A stretch of 64,000 bases of DNA from Undibacterium sp049340185 (GCF_049340185.1 NZ_JBMPPC010000002.1:496001-560000); one strand, 5' to 3'; positions 1-8,208 are shown, counted from the stretch's first letter. Numbers and translations are program-made. Notes: generated by a model from the sequence alone, not told the origin.

Positions 1-543
1 CCATTAGTAGAGCTGCTTACTGGCGCGCTCTCTGGCTATCTTATTTGGCACTTTGGTAGTGGCATCGCTGGTTTGGGTGCTGTCGTATTCGCCTGGTTTT
101 TAATCGCAATGACCTTCATTGATGCTGACACACAGTTGCTGCCAGATGATCTGACTTTGCCTTTGTTGTGGCTCGGTTTGTTAATTAATCTTCACGGTAC
201 ATTCGCGTCCTTGCATGATGCGGTCATCGGTGCGGTTGCTGGCTATCTCGCTTTGTGGTCCATTTACTGGCTGTTTAAGCTCGCAACGGGCAAAGAAGGT
301 ATGGGCTACGGCGATTTTAAATTACTGGCAGCTCTTGGCGCATGGATGGGCTGGACTATGCTACCCGTTATTATTTTACTATCATCAGTGGTCGGTGCGA
401 TTGTAGGGATCAGCATGATCGTATTGGCAAAAATGGGCAAAAACAATCCTATCCCGTTTGGTCCCTATCTTGCTGCCGCAGGCCTCATTGCGCTAATCTG
501 GGGTAAAACTCTATCGCAGCAATATCTGGGCATGCTTGGTTGA
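1..543 (+). CDS. pilD: Prepilin peptidase (type IV leader peptidase), 5' end outside window
   Basis: The reading frame is open from the first base, so the N-terminal part, including the methyltransferase half, lies outside the window. What remains is the membrane-embedded A24 aspartyl peptidase half. It has several hydrophobic helices, a first Asp region (FIDADTQLLPDDLT) and the diagnostic GxGD motif in GYGDFKLLAALGAWMGW, followed by two more helices. Enzymes of this family cleave type IV pilin and type II secretion pseudopilin leaders at the inner membrane and N-methylate the new terminus. The TGA stop shares its last base with the coaE ATG (TGATG), so the two are translationally coupled. 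The usual pilB-pilC-pilD-coaE order is known for betaproteobacteria; pilB and pilC would lie upstream of the window (inference). Confidence 0.93.
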   Translation, partial: PLVELLTGALSGYLIWHFGSGIAGLGAVVFAWFLIAMTFIDADTQLLPDDLTLPLLWLGLLINLHGTFASLHDAVIGAVAGYLALWSIYWLFKLATGKEGMGYGDFKLLAALGAWMGWTMLPVIILLSSVVGAIVGISMIVLAKMGKNNPIPFGPYLAAAGLIALIWGKTLSQQYLGMLG

Positions 544-1178
544 TGGAGTTAGCGCAGGTATTTAGCCTGGGACTGACAGGCGGAATCGGAAGTGGCAAAA
601 CGACTGTTGCCAATATGTTCGGCGAGCTTGGTGCCAGCCTGATTGATACCGACCTTATTGCCCACCAACTTACCATGTCGCATGGTGTTGCCATATCTCT
701 GATTCGCCAGCAGTTTGGCGATGCCTCTATTCAGGCAGACGGGGCTATGGATCGCGCAAAAATGCGGGAACTGATTTTTACGGATGCATCCGCAAAAACT
801 AAACTCGAACAAATTCTCCACCCGCTCATCAGACAAGAAACTGAACGCGCGGCACAGCAAGTGACAGGTAGCTATCCAATTTTCGTTGTTCCTCTCTTGG
901 TCGAGTCTAGTAACTGGAAGAAAAAAGTCAGCCGGATTCTGATTGTCGATTGCCCGGAGCAAGTGCAAGTGCAGCGTGTGATGGCAAGAAATAATTTAAA
1001 TCAAGAGCAGGTACTCGCCATCATGCATCATCAGGCCAGCCGCCAGCAAAGACTGGCCGCAGCCGACGATATCATCGTCAATGATGGCGATCTGGACGCA
1101 ATCCGCGAACAAGTCGCTGAGTTGCATCGCAAATATTGTCAGTTAGCGCAAACATCGATAAAAAATGACAAACAATAA
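543..1178 (+). CDS. coaE: Dephospho-CoA kinase
   Basis: The product is 211 aa, the family's usual size. It catalyses the last step of coenzyme A synthesis, ATP-dependent 3'-phosphorylation of dephospho-CoA in the cytoplasm. The P-loop LTGGIGSGKTTV is at the N-terminus, followed by LGASLIDTDLIAHQL (acid residues that bind substrate) and a VVPLLVES segment typical of CoaE. A TTG precedes the ATG by one codon, but the ATG at 543 overlaps the pilD stop as TGATG and is preferred. No terminator is seen before zapD, so pilD-coaE-zapD-yacG may be one transcript. Confidence 0.96.
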   Translation: MELAQVFSLGLTGGIGSGKTTVANMFGELGASLIDTDLIAHQLTMSHGVAISLIRQQFGDASIQADGAMDRAKMRELIFTDASAKTKLEQILHPLIRQETERAAQQVTGSYPIFVVPLLVESSNWKKKVSRILIVDCPEQVQVQRVMARNNLNQEQVLAIMHHQASRQQRLAAADDIIVNDGDLDAIREQVAELHRKYCQLAQTSIKNDKQ

Positions 1179-1264
1179 GCACGCAATGTTTGTAATTTTG
1201 CTCAGCATGGTTCAGAATCACGTGACACTTGCGCGTTAGCACCAATTTTGACAGGGATATTATT

Positions 1265-2020
1265 TTGATCGTTTACGAATACCCTTTTAACGAGCGTATT
1301 CGCACGTTATTGCGGCTAGAAGACCTGTACGAAAAATTCACTTTTTTCCTGCATCAGTCTGATCCTATGCAGCATCACGTTGCCCTATCCACCATTTTTG
1401 AAATGCTGGAGGTCGCTGGTCGGGCCGATCTCAAATCTGATCTCCTGCAAGAATTAGAACGACAAAAACACACTCTCATCAGCTTCAAATCTAATCCGAA
1501 TGTTCAGGCGGACATGCTGGATCAGATTCTCGATGAGGTAGATCGCGCCAGCAGCGCCCTAATGGCCTCCACTGGGAAAACTGGTCAGAACGTTCGTGAT
1601 AATGAATGGTTGATGAGCATACGTGGTCGTACGATTATTCCTGGCGGGGCTTGTGAATTTGACTTACCCAGTTACCACGCATGGCAAAAGAATCCCGCTG
1701 AAAAGCGTTTTGCGGATATTGCCAATTGGTTTGCGCCGATTGCCCCCTTATTTGATGCGATTAATATCGTCCTGCGTCTATTGAGAGAATCTGGGGTAAC
1801 GACGAAAGTCATTGCACAGGCCGGCAGTTACCAGCAAATGTTGCAAGGGAAAATATATCAGTTACTACGCGTCAGCGTGGTGCGTGAGATGGGAGCCATC
1901 CCGGAAATCTCAGCAAATAAGTACATGTTGTGGATACGCTTTATGTCCCAAGACGGTGATATGAAGCCGAAAGCTTTCGAGAGCGATATCCCGTTTGACC
2001 TGACACTCTGTAATTTTTAA
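1265..2020 (+). CDS. zapD: Cell division protein ZapD (FtsZ-bundling)
   Basis: The product is 251 aa. It begins with the family-typical IVYEYPFNERIRTLLRLEDLYEKFTFF and ends with SDIPFDLTLCNF. ZapD crosslinks FtsZ protofilaments at the Z-ring by binding the FtsZ C-terminal tail, and ftsZ is in this same window at 25-26 kb. I chose the TTG start at 1265 because the homologous N-terminus begins there and AGGGA at 1253-1257 lies 7 nt upstream. A TTG at 1229 in the same frame would add 12 residues not typical of the family. The neighbours coaE and yacG match the conserved betaproteobacterial and gammaproteobacterial order. Confidence 0.93.
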   Translation: MIVYEYPFNERIRTLLRLEDLYEKFTFFLHQSDPMQHHVALSTIFEMLEVAGRADLKSDLLQELERQKHTLISFKSNPNVQADMLDQILDEVDRASSALMASTGKTGQNVRDNEWLMSIRGRTIIPGGACEFDLPSYHAWQKNPAEKRFADIANWFAPIAPLFDAINIVLRLLRESGVTTKVIAQAGSYQQMLQGKIYQLLRVSVVREMGAIPEISANKYMLWIRFMSQDGDMKPKAFESDIPFDLTLCNF

Positions 2021-2034
2021 CGTAGTAGAGACTT

Positions 2035-2229
2035 ATGAGCACAGTTGTAGATTGCCCGACTTGCGGCAAAAAAGTAACCTGGACTACCGAGAATACGTAT
2101 CGTCCGTTTTGTTCTGAACGTTGTAAAAAAATTGATCTGGGTGCATGGGCAGAAGAAAAATACACGATCCCCGCTGTCAATTTGCCTGAAGATCCCGATG
2201 AGGATTTATGTCAATCAAACCTGCAATAA
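2035..2229 (+). CDS. yacG: DNA gyrase inhibitor / zinc-binding protein YacG
   Basis: This is a small protein of 64 aa. It has the treble-clef zinc site of the YacG family: CPTCGKKVTW near the N-terminus and RPFCSERCKKIDLGAWA in the middle, giving four cysteines in a C-x2-C...C-x3-C arrangement. In E. coli YacG binds GyrB and blocks DNA binding by gyrase. The tail is acidic (EDPDEDL). It starts 14 nt after the zapD stop in the same orientation, the expected gene order. Confidence 0.93.
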   Translation: MSTVVDCPTCGKKVTWTTENTYRPFCSERCKKIDLGAWAEEKYTIPAVNLPEDPDEDLCQSNLQ

Positions 2230-2264
2230 TCCCATCTATCAGAATCTGTTACGGGATCCGTAAT

Positions 2265-2300
2265 AGGATCAATTGGGTCAATGAGGTCAATAAGATCACT
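2265..2300 (+). repeat. Short tandem repeat, 9 bp x 4
   Basis: Four in-phase 9-mers follow one another: AGGATCAAT, TGGGTCAAT, GAGGTCAAT, AAGATCACT (consensus NRGRTCAMT). They lie in the 114-bp gap between the convergent ends of yacG and the tyrR-like gene. No hairpin or T-tract is obvious here. The function is unknown and the repeat could be chance or slippage. Confidence 0.5.
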
Positions 2301-2343
2301 TAGTATCAATTCGTATTGGCACCTCCACTAATGTACACCGATT

Positions 2344-3900
2344 CTAACGCTTGGGGATTCCGTATTTCCTGAGTTTGGCGGCAATCATAGAATGCGAAGT
2401 ATCCAGCCGGGCAGCGAGTTTGCGGCTCGATGGGTACTGCAAATACAGCTTCTCAAGCAAGCTTGATTCGAATGCCTGCACCGTCAATTCCCAGCTCTCC
2501 GCAGCATCGATATTCACTTCATCCGCAGTAATACTTCCTTCAGCCCAATCTAGATCAGCAGCATCCAGCACCCGCTGATCCGACATCGTAATTGCCCTGA
2601 AAACGACATTTTGCAGCTGGCGCACATTGCCTGGCCAGCGGTTCGCCACCAGTGCCGCACAAGCAGCAGAATTCAAGCGGCATACGGGCTTTTGCGCCTG
2701 TGTGCAGGCGCGCTCAATGAAGTGTCTGGCAAGCGGCAAAATATCATCCGGGCGCTCACGCAGTGCGGGCATTTCCAGATGCAGTACATTCAGGCGATAA
2801 AATAAGTCTTCGCGGAACAAGCCCTCCTGCACCATCTTGCGTAAGTTACGATGGGTCGCGCTAATAATGCGGACATTCACCTTAACCTCCTTATCGCCAC
2901 CAATACGCCTGAATTTACCGTCGTTCAAAAAACGGAGTAGTTTCGCCTGCAGATATAAAGACATCTCCCCGATCTCATCCAGAAACACAGTGCCACCATC
3001 AGCCATTTCGATCAATCCTGGCTTGCCGCCGCGTTGCGCGCCAGTGAATGCACCGGACATATAACCAAATAATTCACTTTCTGCCAGACTCTCAGGCAAC
3101 GCCGCGCAGTTCAGCTCAAGAAAAGGAGCATTACATCGCGCACTGACGCCGTGGCAAGCCTGTGCCAGCAGTTCCTTGCCGGTTCCTGTCTCACCCGTGA
3201 TGAGCAACGGCGCATCGACCACTGCCACCTTGGCGGCCTTGGCCTTGATTGCCCTGATCTGCTCGGACTCACCAATAATGAAGTGAAAACCACTCCCTTC
3301 AGAGTGCTGCAATGCATGTATTCTGCCACCGATACGGCGTGGCGCATGCAGGGTCAATACAGCTCCCACGGTCTGACCGTTACGCGCCATATCGTGAGTG
3401 ATTGGCTCAGAAACCGGAGTAACGTCCATCCAGAACGGCTCGCCATTCAAGATCACCTCACGACTGGGAACATGAAAAGAACTGGATATCAACTCCTCCT
3501 GGGCTGAGGTATCTTCCAGCAAATCGACCAGGCTTTTCTGGCAGAGAATTTCCTCTGACATGCCGGACACAGCCGCTGCTGCGGCGTTTGCCACGACGAC
3601 CCGACCGTTTGCATCGATGGCCAACACCGGGTCTTCCATCACGGCCATCATGGTGTCAAGATTCAGGCGGCGACGTTTGCCAGGCAAAATATCAAGAATA
3701 TTGATTTTGCCTACACCGCGCACCTGGTCACAATCCTGCTGCAAAGATGGCAGCATAAACTCAAGCAGTTCAGGACTATCGATATAGATATTTGGAGGAT
3801 CAACTTCAACACCGACGACATTCAACCCGCGCAGGGCGAATACCGCCAGTATTTCATGCGCAATCCCTACTCGATCTTTAAACTGGATATTGATGCGCAT
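2344..3900 (-). CDS. TyrR/PhhR-type sigma-54-dependent transcriptional activator
   Basis: The product is 518 aa. An N-terminal ACT-like ligand domain (about 1-75) begins MRINIQFKDRVGIAHEIL, and a PAS domain (about 85-190) follows. The AAA+ domain (about 205-440) has Walker A GETGTGKE and Walker B GGTVFLDEIGEMS. A Fis-like C-terminal HTH (about 485-518) ends with SMIAAKLRKYGI. This is the TyrR/PhhR architecture, which responds to aromatic amino acids. The GAFTGA loop that contacts sigma-54 is intact here (SGAFTGAQ), unlike in E. coli TyrR, so it should activate sigma-54 promoters. It is the last gene of alr-dadA-Rrf2-like-tyrR, 45 nt after the Rrf2-like stop. The upstream region of alr carries a sigma-54 promoter match and two TyrR-box-like sites, which suggests autoregulation (inference). 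Confidence 0.9.
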   Translation of the reverse strand: MRINIQFKDRVGIAHEILAVFALRGLNVVGVEVDPPNIYIDSPELLEFMLPSLQQDCDQVRGVGKINILDILPGKRRRLNLDTMMAVMEDPVLAIDANGRVVVANAAAAAVSGMSEEILCQKSLVDLLEDTSAQEELISSSFHVPSREVILNGEPFWMDVTPVSEPITHDMARNGQTVGAVLTLHAPRRIGGRIHALQHSEGSGFHFIIGESEQIRAIKAKAAKVAVVDAPLLITGETGTGKELLAQACHGVSARCNAPFLELNCAALPESLAESELFGYMSGAFTGAQRGGKPGLIEMADGGTVFLDEIGEMSLYLQAKLLRFLNDGKFRRIGGDKEVKVNVRIISATHRNLRKMVQEGLFREDLFYRLNVLHLEMPALRERPDDILPLARHFIERACTQAQKPVCRLNSAACAALVANRWPGNVRQLQNVVFRAITMSDQRVLDAADLDWAEGSITADEVNIDAAESWELTVQAFESSLLEKLYLQYPSSRKLAARLDTSHSMIAAKLRKYGIPKR

Positions 3901-3945
3901 CGGTCTTGCTTAGGTGAAGAGTGAGCAGCTTATCGTCTCAGATGA

Positions 3946-4584
3946 TCAGTGAGGTTCGGGGATGTAACCGCGTGGTCGTGCATTATGGCTGCGAAAACTT
4001 GTGGTTGACGCTAACCCGCGCAGACGACCGAGATCAAATTGTTCTAATTGTTGAAACACTGCACGATTGACGGTCATTTTGACCTGCATCATCAGCAGAT
4101 CAACGCTTTGTTGATTAGAGCTACGTGGCCTGGATGGACGCTCACGTTCTTTAACCGCGTCATTCGCCGCATCGGAAGACTCTACACCATTTTCTGCATC
4201 AATCTCTGCCTGTGCAGCTTTGGCATTCAATTCTTCGCGTGACTTCTCTTCTGCTCTAGCAACCGCTTTTTCTTCCGCCAGACAGAAGCAGCGATAAATA
4301 TCGGCAAGTGTGATGATGCCGTTACAAGAGCGGCAATGCCATGCATCTTTTTCTTTTACATCACGTGCGACCAGACCATCTTTACTCAGCGTAGACAGGA
4401 TAGAGCGCACCAGCCGCGGCGTCTTTCCAGTTGCCTGCACCAGTGAAGCGACCGTTGCCGTACGTGGCATGACCATCACGATTTGCGCCAGCAATTCGAT
4501 TGCTGTGTAGAAGCGCATGTTCAGTGTCGGGTCAGAAAATATCTCGGTCGTCGAGACCAGTTGTTCACGTTCGATCAAATTCAT
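3946..4584 (-). CDS. Rrf2-like winged-helix regulator with cysteine cluster
   Basis: The product is 212 aa. Residues about 25-100 resemble the Rrf2 winged helix: YTAIELLAQIV, then an HTH in VASLVQATGKTPRLVRSILSTLSKDGLV, then ITLADIYRCF. Four cysteines (84, 87, 99, 101; C-x2-C-x11-C-x-C) sit where Rrf2 proteins such as IscR carry sensory cysteines, although the spacing differs. A charged Ala/Glu-rich, probably helical segment follows, then a tail rich in Arg and Ser. The ATG overlaps the dadA stop as ATGA, and AAGGAG lies upstream, so it is coupled to dadA. A redox or metal-sensing role in D-amino acid catabolism is an inference. The family assignment is moderately sure. Confidence 0.65.
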   Translation of the reverse strand: MNLIEREQLVSTTEIFSDPTLNMRFYTAIELLAQIVMVMPRTATVASLVQATGKTPRLVRSILSTLSKDGLVARDVKEKDAWHCRSCNGIITLADIYRCFCLAEEKAVARAEEKSREELNAKAAQAEIDAENGVESSDAANDAVKERERPSRPRSSNQQSVDLLMMQVKMTVNRAVFQQLEQFDLGRLRGLASTTSFRSHNARPRGYIPEPH

Positions 4585-5876
4585 GCTTGCAACTCCTTGG
4601 CTACAATAATCGGACGATTCGCACTGCCATAACGATCCATGAACAAGCCTTCGGTAGAAATCGCAGGACGTTTATTCGATACGACATCAGCAATAAAACG
4701 GCCGGAGCCGCACGCCATGGTCCAGCCCAATGTTCCGTGACCGGTATTCAGGAAGAGATTGCGGAACGGTGTAGGTCCGACGATCGGCGTGCCGTCTGGC
4801 GTCATAGGGCGCAGGCCAGTCCAAAATTCCGCTTTCGCGATATCGCCACCACCCGGGAACAGATCCGTGACCGAATGCACCAGCGTCGCCCGTCTCTCCT
4901 CGCGTAAGCTCAGGTCGTAACCGGTAATTTCTGCGGTACCACCGACACGGATGCGATCACCCAGACGCGTAATGGCGATTTTGTAGGTTTCATCCATTAC
5001 AGTTGACTCCGGCGCTTTTTGCGCATCGATAATCGGTACCGTGATCGAGTAGCCTTTAATCGGATACACAGGAATTTTCATCCCTAGTTCCCGCAGCATG
5101 ACTGAGGAATAACTCCCCAAGGCCAGCACATACGCATCGGCCTGCACGGTACCCGTCGAGGTTTTCACGCCGGTAATGCGATCACCTTCATGAAGAACTT
5201 TTTCGACGCTCACACCGTACTTAAACTGAACGCCCAGCTCTTCAGCCAGTTTGGACAGATTTTGGGTAAATTTAAAACAATCTCCGGTTTCATCACCTGG
5301 CAGGCGTAAAGCACCGACAAACTTATTCTGCACATTTTTTAGTGCCGGTTCGACTTTCAGACAGGCTGCTTTGTCCAGCACTTCGTAAGGTACGCCATAA
5401 CGATCCAGAATATCCGTATCGAATTTGGATCCTTCGAGTTGTGCCTCGTTACGGAATAACTGCAACGTTCCCTGAGTGCGCTCGTCGTAATGAATCCCGG
5501 TATCGGCACGCAACTGCTGCAAAGTATCACGGCTATATTCCGCCATGCGCAACATACGGCCTTTGTTGATCTCGTAACGCTTAGTCGTGCAGTTCAACAG
5601 CATCTGTGTGACCCAGCGCCACATATGCGGATCGAGGCTAGGACGAATAGCCAGCGGGCTATGCTTCATCATCAGCCATTTAACAGCTTTCATTGGAACG
5701 CCCGGTCCGGCCCATGGCGCAGAATATCCTGGAGATACTTCGCCCGCATTCGCGTAACTGGTCTCCAATGCAGCAGCGGGTTGACGCTCGATTACCGTCA
5801 CCTCGTGTCCTGCTTTAGCCAGGTAATACGCAGATGCGGTACCGATAACGCCGGCGCCCAGTATGACTACTTTCAT
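4581..5876 (-). CDS. dadA: D-amino acid dehydrogenase, small subunit
   Basis: The product is 431 aa, normal for DadA. It is a flavoprotein that oxidises D-alanine and other D-amino acids to 2-oxo acids and ammonia and passes electrons to the respiratory chain at the inner membrane. The N-terminal FAD Rossmann motif is VVILGAGVIGTASAYYLAKAGHEVTVIER. The family block ETSYANAGEVSPGYSAPWAGPG follows, and GLRPMTPDGTPIVG plus LNTGHGTLGWTMACGSG close the FAD site near the C-terminus. An AGGGAGAAG ribosome site precedes the ATG. It lies 47 nt after alr and overlaps the next regulator gene by 4 nt. Alr and DadA together convert L-alanine to D-alanine to pyruvate. Confidence 0.95.
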   Translation of the reverse strand: MKVVILGAGVIGTASAYYLAKAGHEVTVIERQPAAALETSYANAGEVSPGYSAPWAGPGVPMKAVKWLMMKHSPLAIRPSLDPHMWRWVTQMLLNCTTKRYEINKGRMLRMAEYSRDTLQQLRADTGIHYDERTQGTLQLFRNEAQLEGSKFDTDILDRYGVPYEVLDKAACLKVEPALKNVQNKFVGALRLPGDETGDCFKFTQNLSKLAEELGVQFKYGVSVEKVLHEGDRITGVKTSTGTVQADAYVLALGSYSSVMLRELGMKIPVYPIKGYSITVPIIDAQKAPESTVMDETYKIAITRLGDRIRVGGTAEITGYDLSLREERRATLVHSVTDLFPGGGDIAKAEFWTGLRPMTPDGTPIVGPTPFRNLFLNTGHGTLGWTMACGSGRFIADVVSNKRPAISTEGLFMDRYGSANRPIIVAKELQA

Positions 5877-5923
5877 TGTGCTTCTCCCTTATTCCTTACA
5901 TCACTGGAATGACTTATTGGATG

Positions 5924-7057
5924 CTACTCAGATTCAGATTCTAGGTAATGGCGATGATAACGCTGACCCAGACTGGTCAGGATTTCATAGCCGATGGTAT
6001 GAGCGAGTCTGGCGACGGTATCGACCGTATTTGTCGCTGATAACAGATCGACCGGCGCACCCGGATAAAGCTGCGCCGCATCGACATTGCTCACGTCGAG
6101 CGTAATAGTGTCCATGGATACATTGCCGACCATCGGTGCCGCCTGACCCGCGATATACGCGACGCCGCGATTGCTCAGGCTACGCAACCAGCCATCTGCG
6201 TAGCCCACCGCTACCGTCGCAATAGTGCGCGCAGCCAGTGCCCGGTAAGTCATGCTGTAACCAACGCCAGCCCCCGCAGCGATCGTGCGGACCTGGATAA
6301 TTTTTGCTTGCAGAGAGGCGACTGCCTGCATAGGATTCGGCTGACCGGCAACCGGTGCCACGCCATACAAAGCCGCACCGGGGCGTGCCATATCGAAATG
6401 AAATTCGGGGCCTAAAAATATTCCGGAAGAATTCGCCAGCGTCGCACCACAGGCGGGCAATTGCGCCCGCAATGCCCTGAAGGTCTGCAACTGCTGCTGA
6501 TTCATCGGATCTTGCTGATCCTCCGCACAGGCGAGGTGGCTCATCAAATGCGTCACCTGAATTCCCTGCGTAATCGCCGGATCAGCCAGCCACGCCTGAA
6601 CTTCTTGCGGCGACATTCCCATCCGTGACATGCCCGTATCGAGCTGCACAATGGCGGGTAAGGTCTTTTGTTGGGCTGTCGCGAGTGCGCGCCATGCCGC
6701 AATCTGTTCCAGACTATTTAAAACAGGGGTGCAATTAAATTCAAGGAATTCGGCTTCGTAGCCAACAGGGGAGCCGTGCATAACATAGATCGCACTCTCC
6801 GCCAATAAATGGGGACGCAGTGCAATCGCCTCATCAAGATGCGCGACAAAAAAATCACGGCAAGCTTCTTGCTGCAAAGCCTGAGCAACCTTAATTGCAC
6901 CCAGACCATAGGCATCGGCTTTGACCGCCGCACCGCAGCGTGCCTTGCCTAATTTATTTTGTAAAAACCGATAGTTATGACGTAAAGCTGGAAGATTGAT
7001 CGTCAGAATAGCGCCCGCACGTCCTGCTGCCTCTGAGTTTCCCGTCATATGCTGCAT
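5924..7057 (-). CDS. alr: Alanine racemase (catabolic DadX type by context)
   Basis: The product is 377 aa. It is a PLP-dependent racemase interconverting L- and D-alanine. The PLP lysine motif is AVKADAYGLG in the N-terminal barrel. The C-terminal half has GVGYSMTYRA (catalytic tyrosine region) and VGNVSMDTITLDVS. I chose ATG 7057, with GGAG 8 nt upstream; an internal ATG three codons later is also possible. Its position directly before dadA suggests the catabolic DadX role. It could also supply D-Ala to the ddl/murF reactions encoded at 28-37 kb. It is the first gene of a four-gene - strand unit behind the sigma-54 promoter at 7203-7217. Confidence 0.93.
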   Translation of the reverse strand: MQHMTGNSEAAGRAGAILTINLPALRHNYRFLQNKLGKARCGAAVKADAYGLGAIKVAQALQQEACRDFFVAHLDEAIALRPHLLAESAIYVMHGSPVGYEAEFLEFNCTPVLNSLEQIAAWRALATAQQKTLPAIVQLDTGMSRMGMSPQEVQAWLADPAITQGIQVTHLMSHLACAEDQQDPMNQQQLQTFRALRAQLPACGATLANSSGIFLGPEFHFDMARPGAALYGVAPVAGQPNPMQAVASLQAKIIQVRTIAAGAGVGYSMTYRALAARTIATVAVGYADGWLRSLSNRGVAYIAGQAAPMVGNVSMDTITLDVSNVDAAQLYPGAPVDLLSATNTVDTVARLAHTIGYEILTSLGQRYHRHYLESESE

Positions 7058-7202
7058 TTACACATCTCCGTAGTGACCATCGCTATTTCATTTCCAGATA
7101 AGGATGAATAACGCGCTATTCGCTCGTGCTGTCTGTGGTACGCACACACCAAGGTGCGCCCTTTTCTCTTATTCGCTGGAAACGACATTAGGGTTCGTAT
7201 TA

Positions 7203-7217
7203 GCAATCGCCATGCCA
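7203..7217 (-). promoter_or_regulatory. Predicted sigma-54 (-24/-12) promoter for alr-dadA-regulator unit
   Basis: On the - strand the sequence reads TGGCATGGCGATTGC. Compared with the consensus TGGCAC-N5-TTGC it has one mismatch, and the GG and GC doublets are exactly 10 bp apart. Transcription would start near 7190, giving a leader of about 130 nt before the alr ATG. The downstream unit itself encodes a TyrR-type activator with an intact GAFTGA motif, which supports the call. Confidence 0.7.
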
Positions 7218-7360
7218 CAAAATTTTATTGAAATAATTCAACGACTTAGAAAATATTCATCGGAAATGCCGATAACCGTGTGTATGGTTTTCAATACACT
7301 CGAATGAATTTTGATGAAAATCTAGAGTTTTGCTTCTAGCGTGTCCCACAAACTGGACGC

Positions 7361-7397
7361 TGTATTGATAACGATACAGTGTATTGATTTTAGTACA
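7361..7397 (-). promoter_or_regulatory. Two tandem TyrR-box-like sites (upstream activating sequence)
   Basis: Two 18-bp sites, TGTATTGATAACGATACA (7361-7378) and TGTATTGATTTTAGTACA (7380-7397), both fit TGTA-N10-TACA. That keeps the outer positions of the TyrR box TGTAAA-N6-TTTACA. They share the 9-mer TGTATTGAT and start 19 bp apart, so they face almost the same side of the helix. They lie about 145-195 bp upstream of the sigma-54 promoter, a usual enhancer distance. The rest of the 573-bp gap between alr and the Nudix gene shows nothing else convincing. Confidence 0.65.
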
Positions 7398-7630
7398 TAC
7401 GAACTAATGACACTAGCTGAAAAGACAAAAAAGCCTCAAGTGACGCATGATTTCAGCATTATATGACAGCGGCAATACGTGAAATTACGCACTGTAGCGG
7501 AATGCATACAATGCTAAACACCACATTCCAGGAGGAAAAATGATTGGCCAGTGCGGAGAAAAACCAGCGCTCAGTGTCAGCTATCTGCAAGCAAACCGAC
7601 TTACATCGAAATATCGAGATACCTGCCGGA

Positions 7631-8038
7631 TTACACAGCAGCTTCAGCGCGCCTGACGTCCAGCCACTCCAGCAGCGGAATGGTCGCTGGCAATAATGGG
7701 GACACAGCCACACTTCCCTGCCAGGCGAAAGCCTGACCTTCCAGACTTTGCGGCTGGCCGGTCCACTCATGACTAATATAAAAATGCAATCGCACATGCG
7801 CATGCGGATACACATGCTCGACGCCGCACCAGGGTTCGGCCGTATCGATCTGCACGCCAAGTTCCTCAACAAATTCCCGTTTCAAGGCGTCCAGAATACT
7901 TTCGCCCGCCTCGACTTTACCGCCCGGGAACTCCCAGTAACCTTCGTAAGGCTTGCCCGTCGGGCGTTGCCCTAATAAGACATCGCCATTCGGCTTCATC
8001 AAAATACCGACGGCAACATCAATGGGTGCTGGTTTCAT
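7631..8038 (-). CDS. mutT: Nudix hydrolase, MutT-like 8-oxo-dGTP diphosphatase
   Basis: The product is 135 aa. The complete Nudix box is present: GGKVEAGESILDALKREFVEELGV (G-x5-E-x7-RE-x2-EE-x-G). The N-terminus VDVAVGILMKPNGDVLLGQRPTGKPYEGYWEFPGGK is typical of MutT, which hydrolyses 8-oxo-dGTP to the monophosphate and so cleanses the nucleotide pool. It has the short stand-alone MutT length, without the C-terminal thiamine-synthase-like extension. It precedes the alr promoter region and follows the DUF815 ATPase, both on the same strand. Confidence 0.85.
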   Translation of the reverse strand: MKPAPIDVAVGILMKPNGDVLLGQRPTGKPYEGYWEFPGGKVEAGESILDALKREFVEELGVQIDTAEPWCGVEHVYPHAHVRLHFYISHEWTGQPQSLEGQAFAWQGSVAVSPLLPATIPLLEWLDVRRAEAAV

Positions 8039-8064
8039 AGAATAAGAGAGTAAGGTGGTAATGC

Positions 8065-8194
8065 TGTTCAGTTAAACCGTGCCGCTTGTTTCGTCATTCC
8101 GGCGATAGCCAGGGTCTAGTGGCATATTGCCAAAAAACGCTGTATCCCTGTCTGCGCAGGGACGACGACTTTAAGTTTAGCGCGCAACTGAACG
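8065..8194. repeat. Composite palindromic (MITE-like) intergenic element
   Basis: The inner ends TCGTCATTCC (8091-8100) and GGGACGACGA (8159-8168) are imperfect inverted repeats (8 of 10). Around them, GTTCAGTTAAAC on the left pairs with GTTTA...AACTGAAC on the right, where the right arm has an extra GCGCGC-type insertion. The inner part resembles the GTCATTCC...GGGACGAC palindromic repeats common between betaproteobacterial genes (from memory). It lies between the DUF815 and Nudix genes. No open frame suggests a protein. Confidence 0.5.
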
Positions 8195-8208
8195 ACATTA
8201 GAGTAAGA

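Noticed and set aside
2265..2300. CRISPR-like array
   Set aside because: Units are 9 bp with no spacers; the 120-bp repeats at 58836 also have no spacer-repeat alternation.
7104..7307. + strand frame of 67 codons upstream of alr
   Set aside because: No ribosome site or family resemblance, and it covers the predicted sigma-54 promoter.
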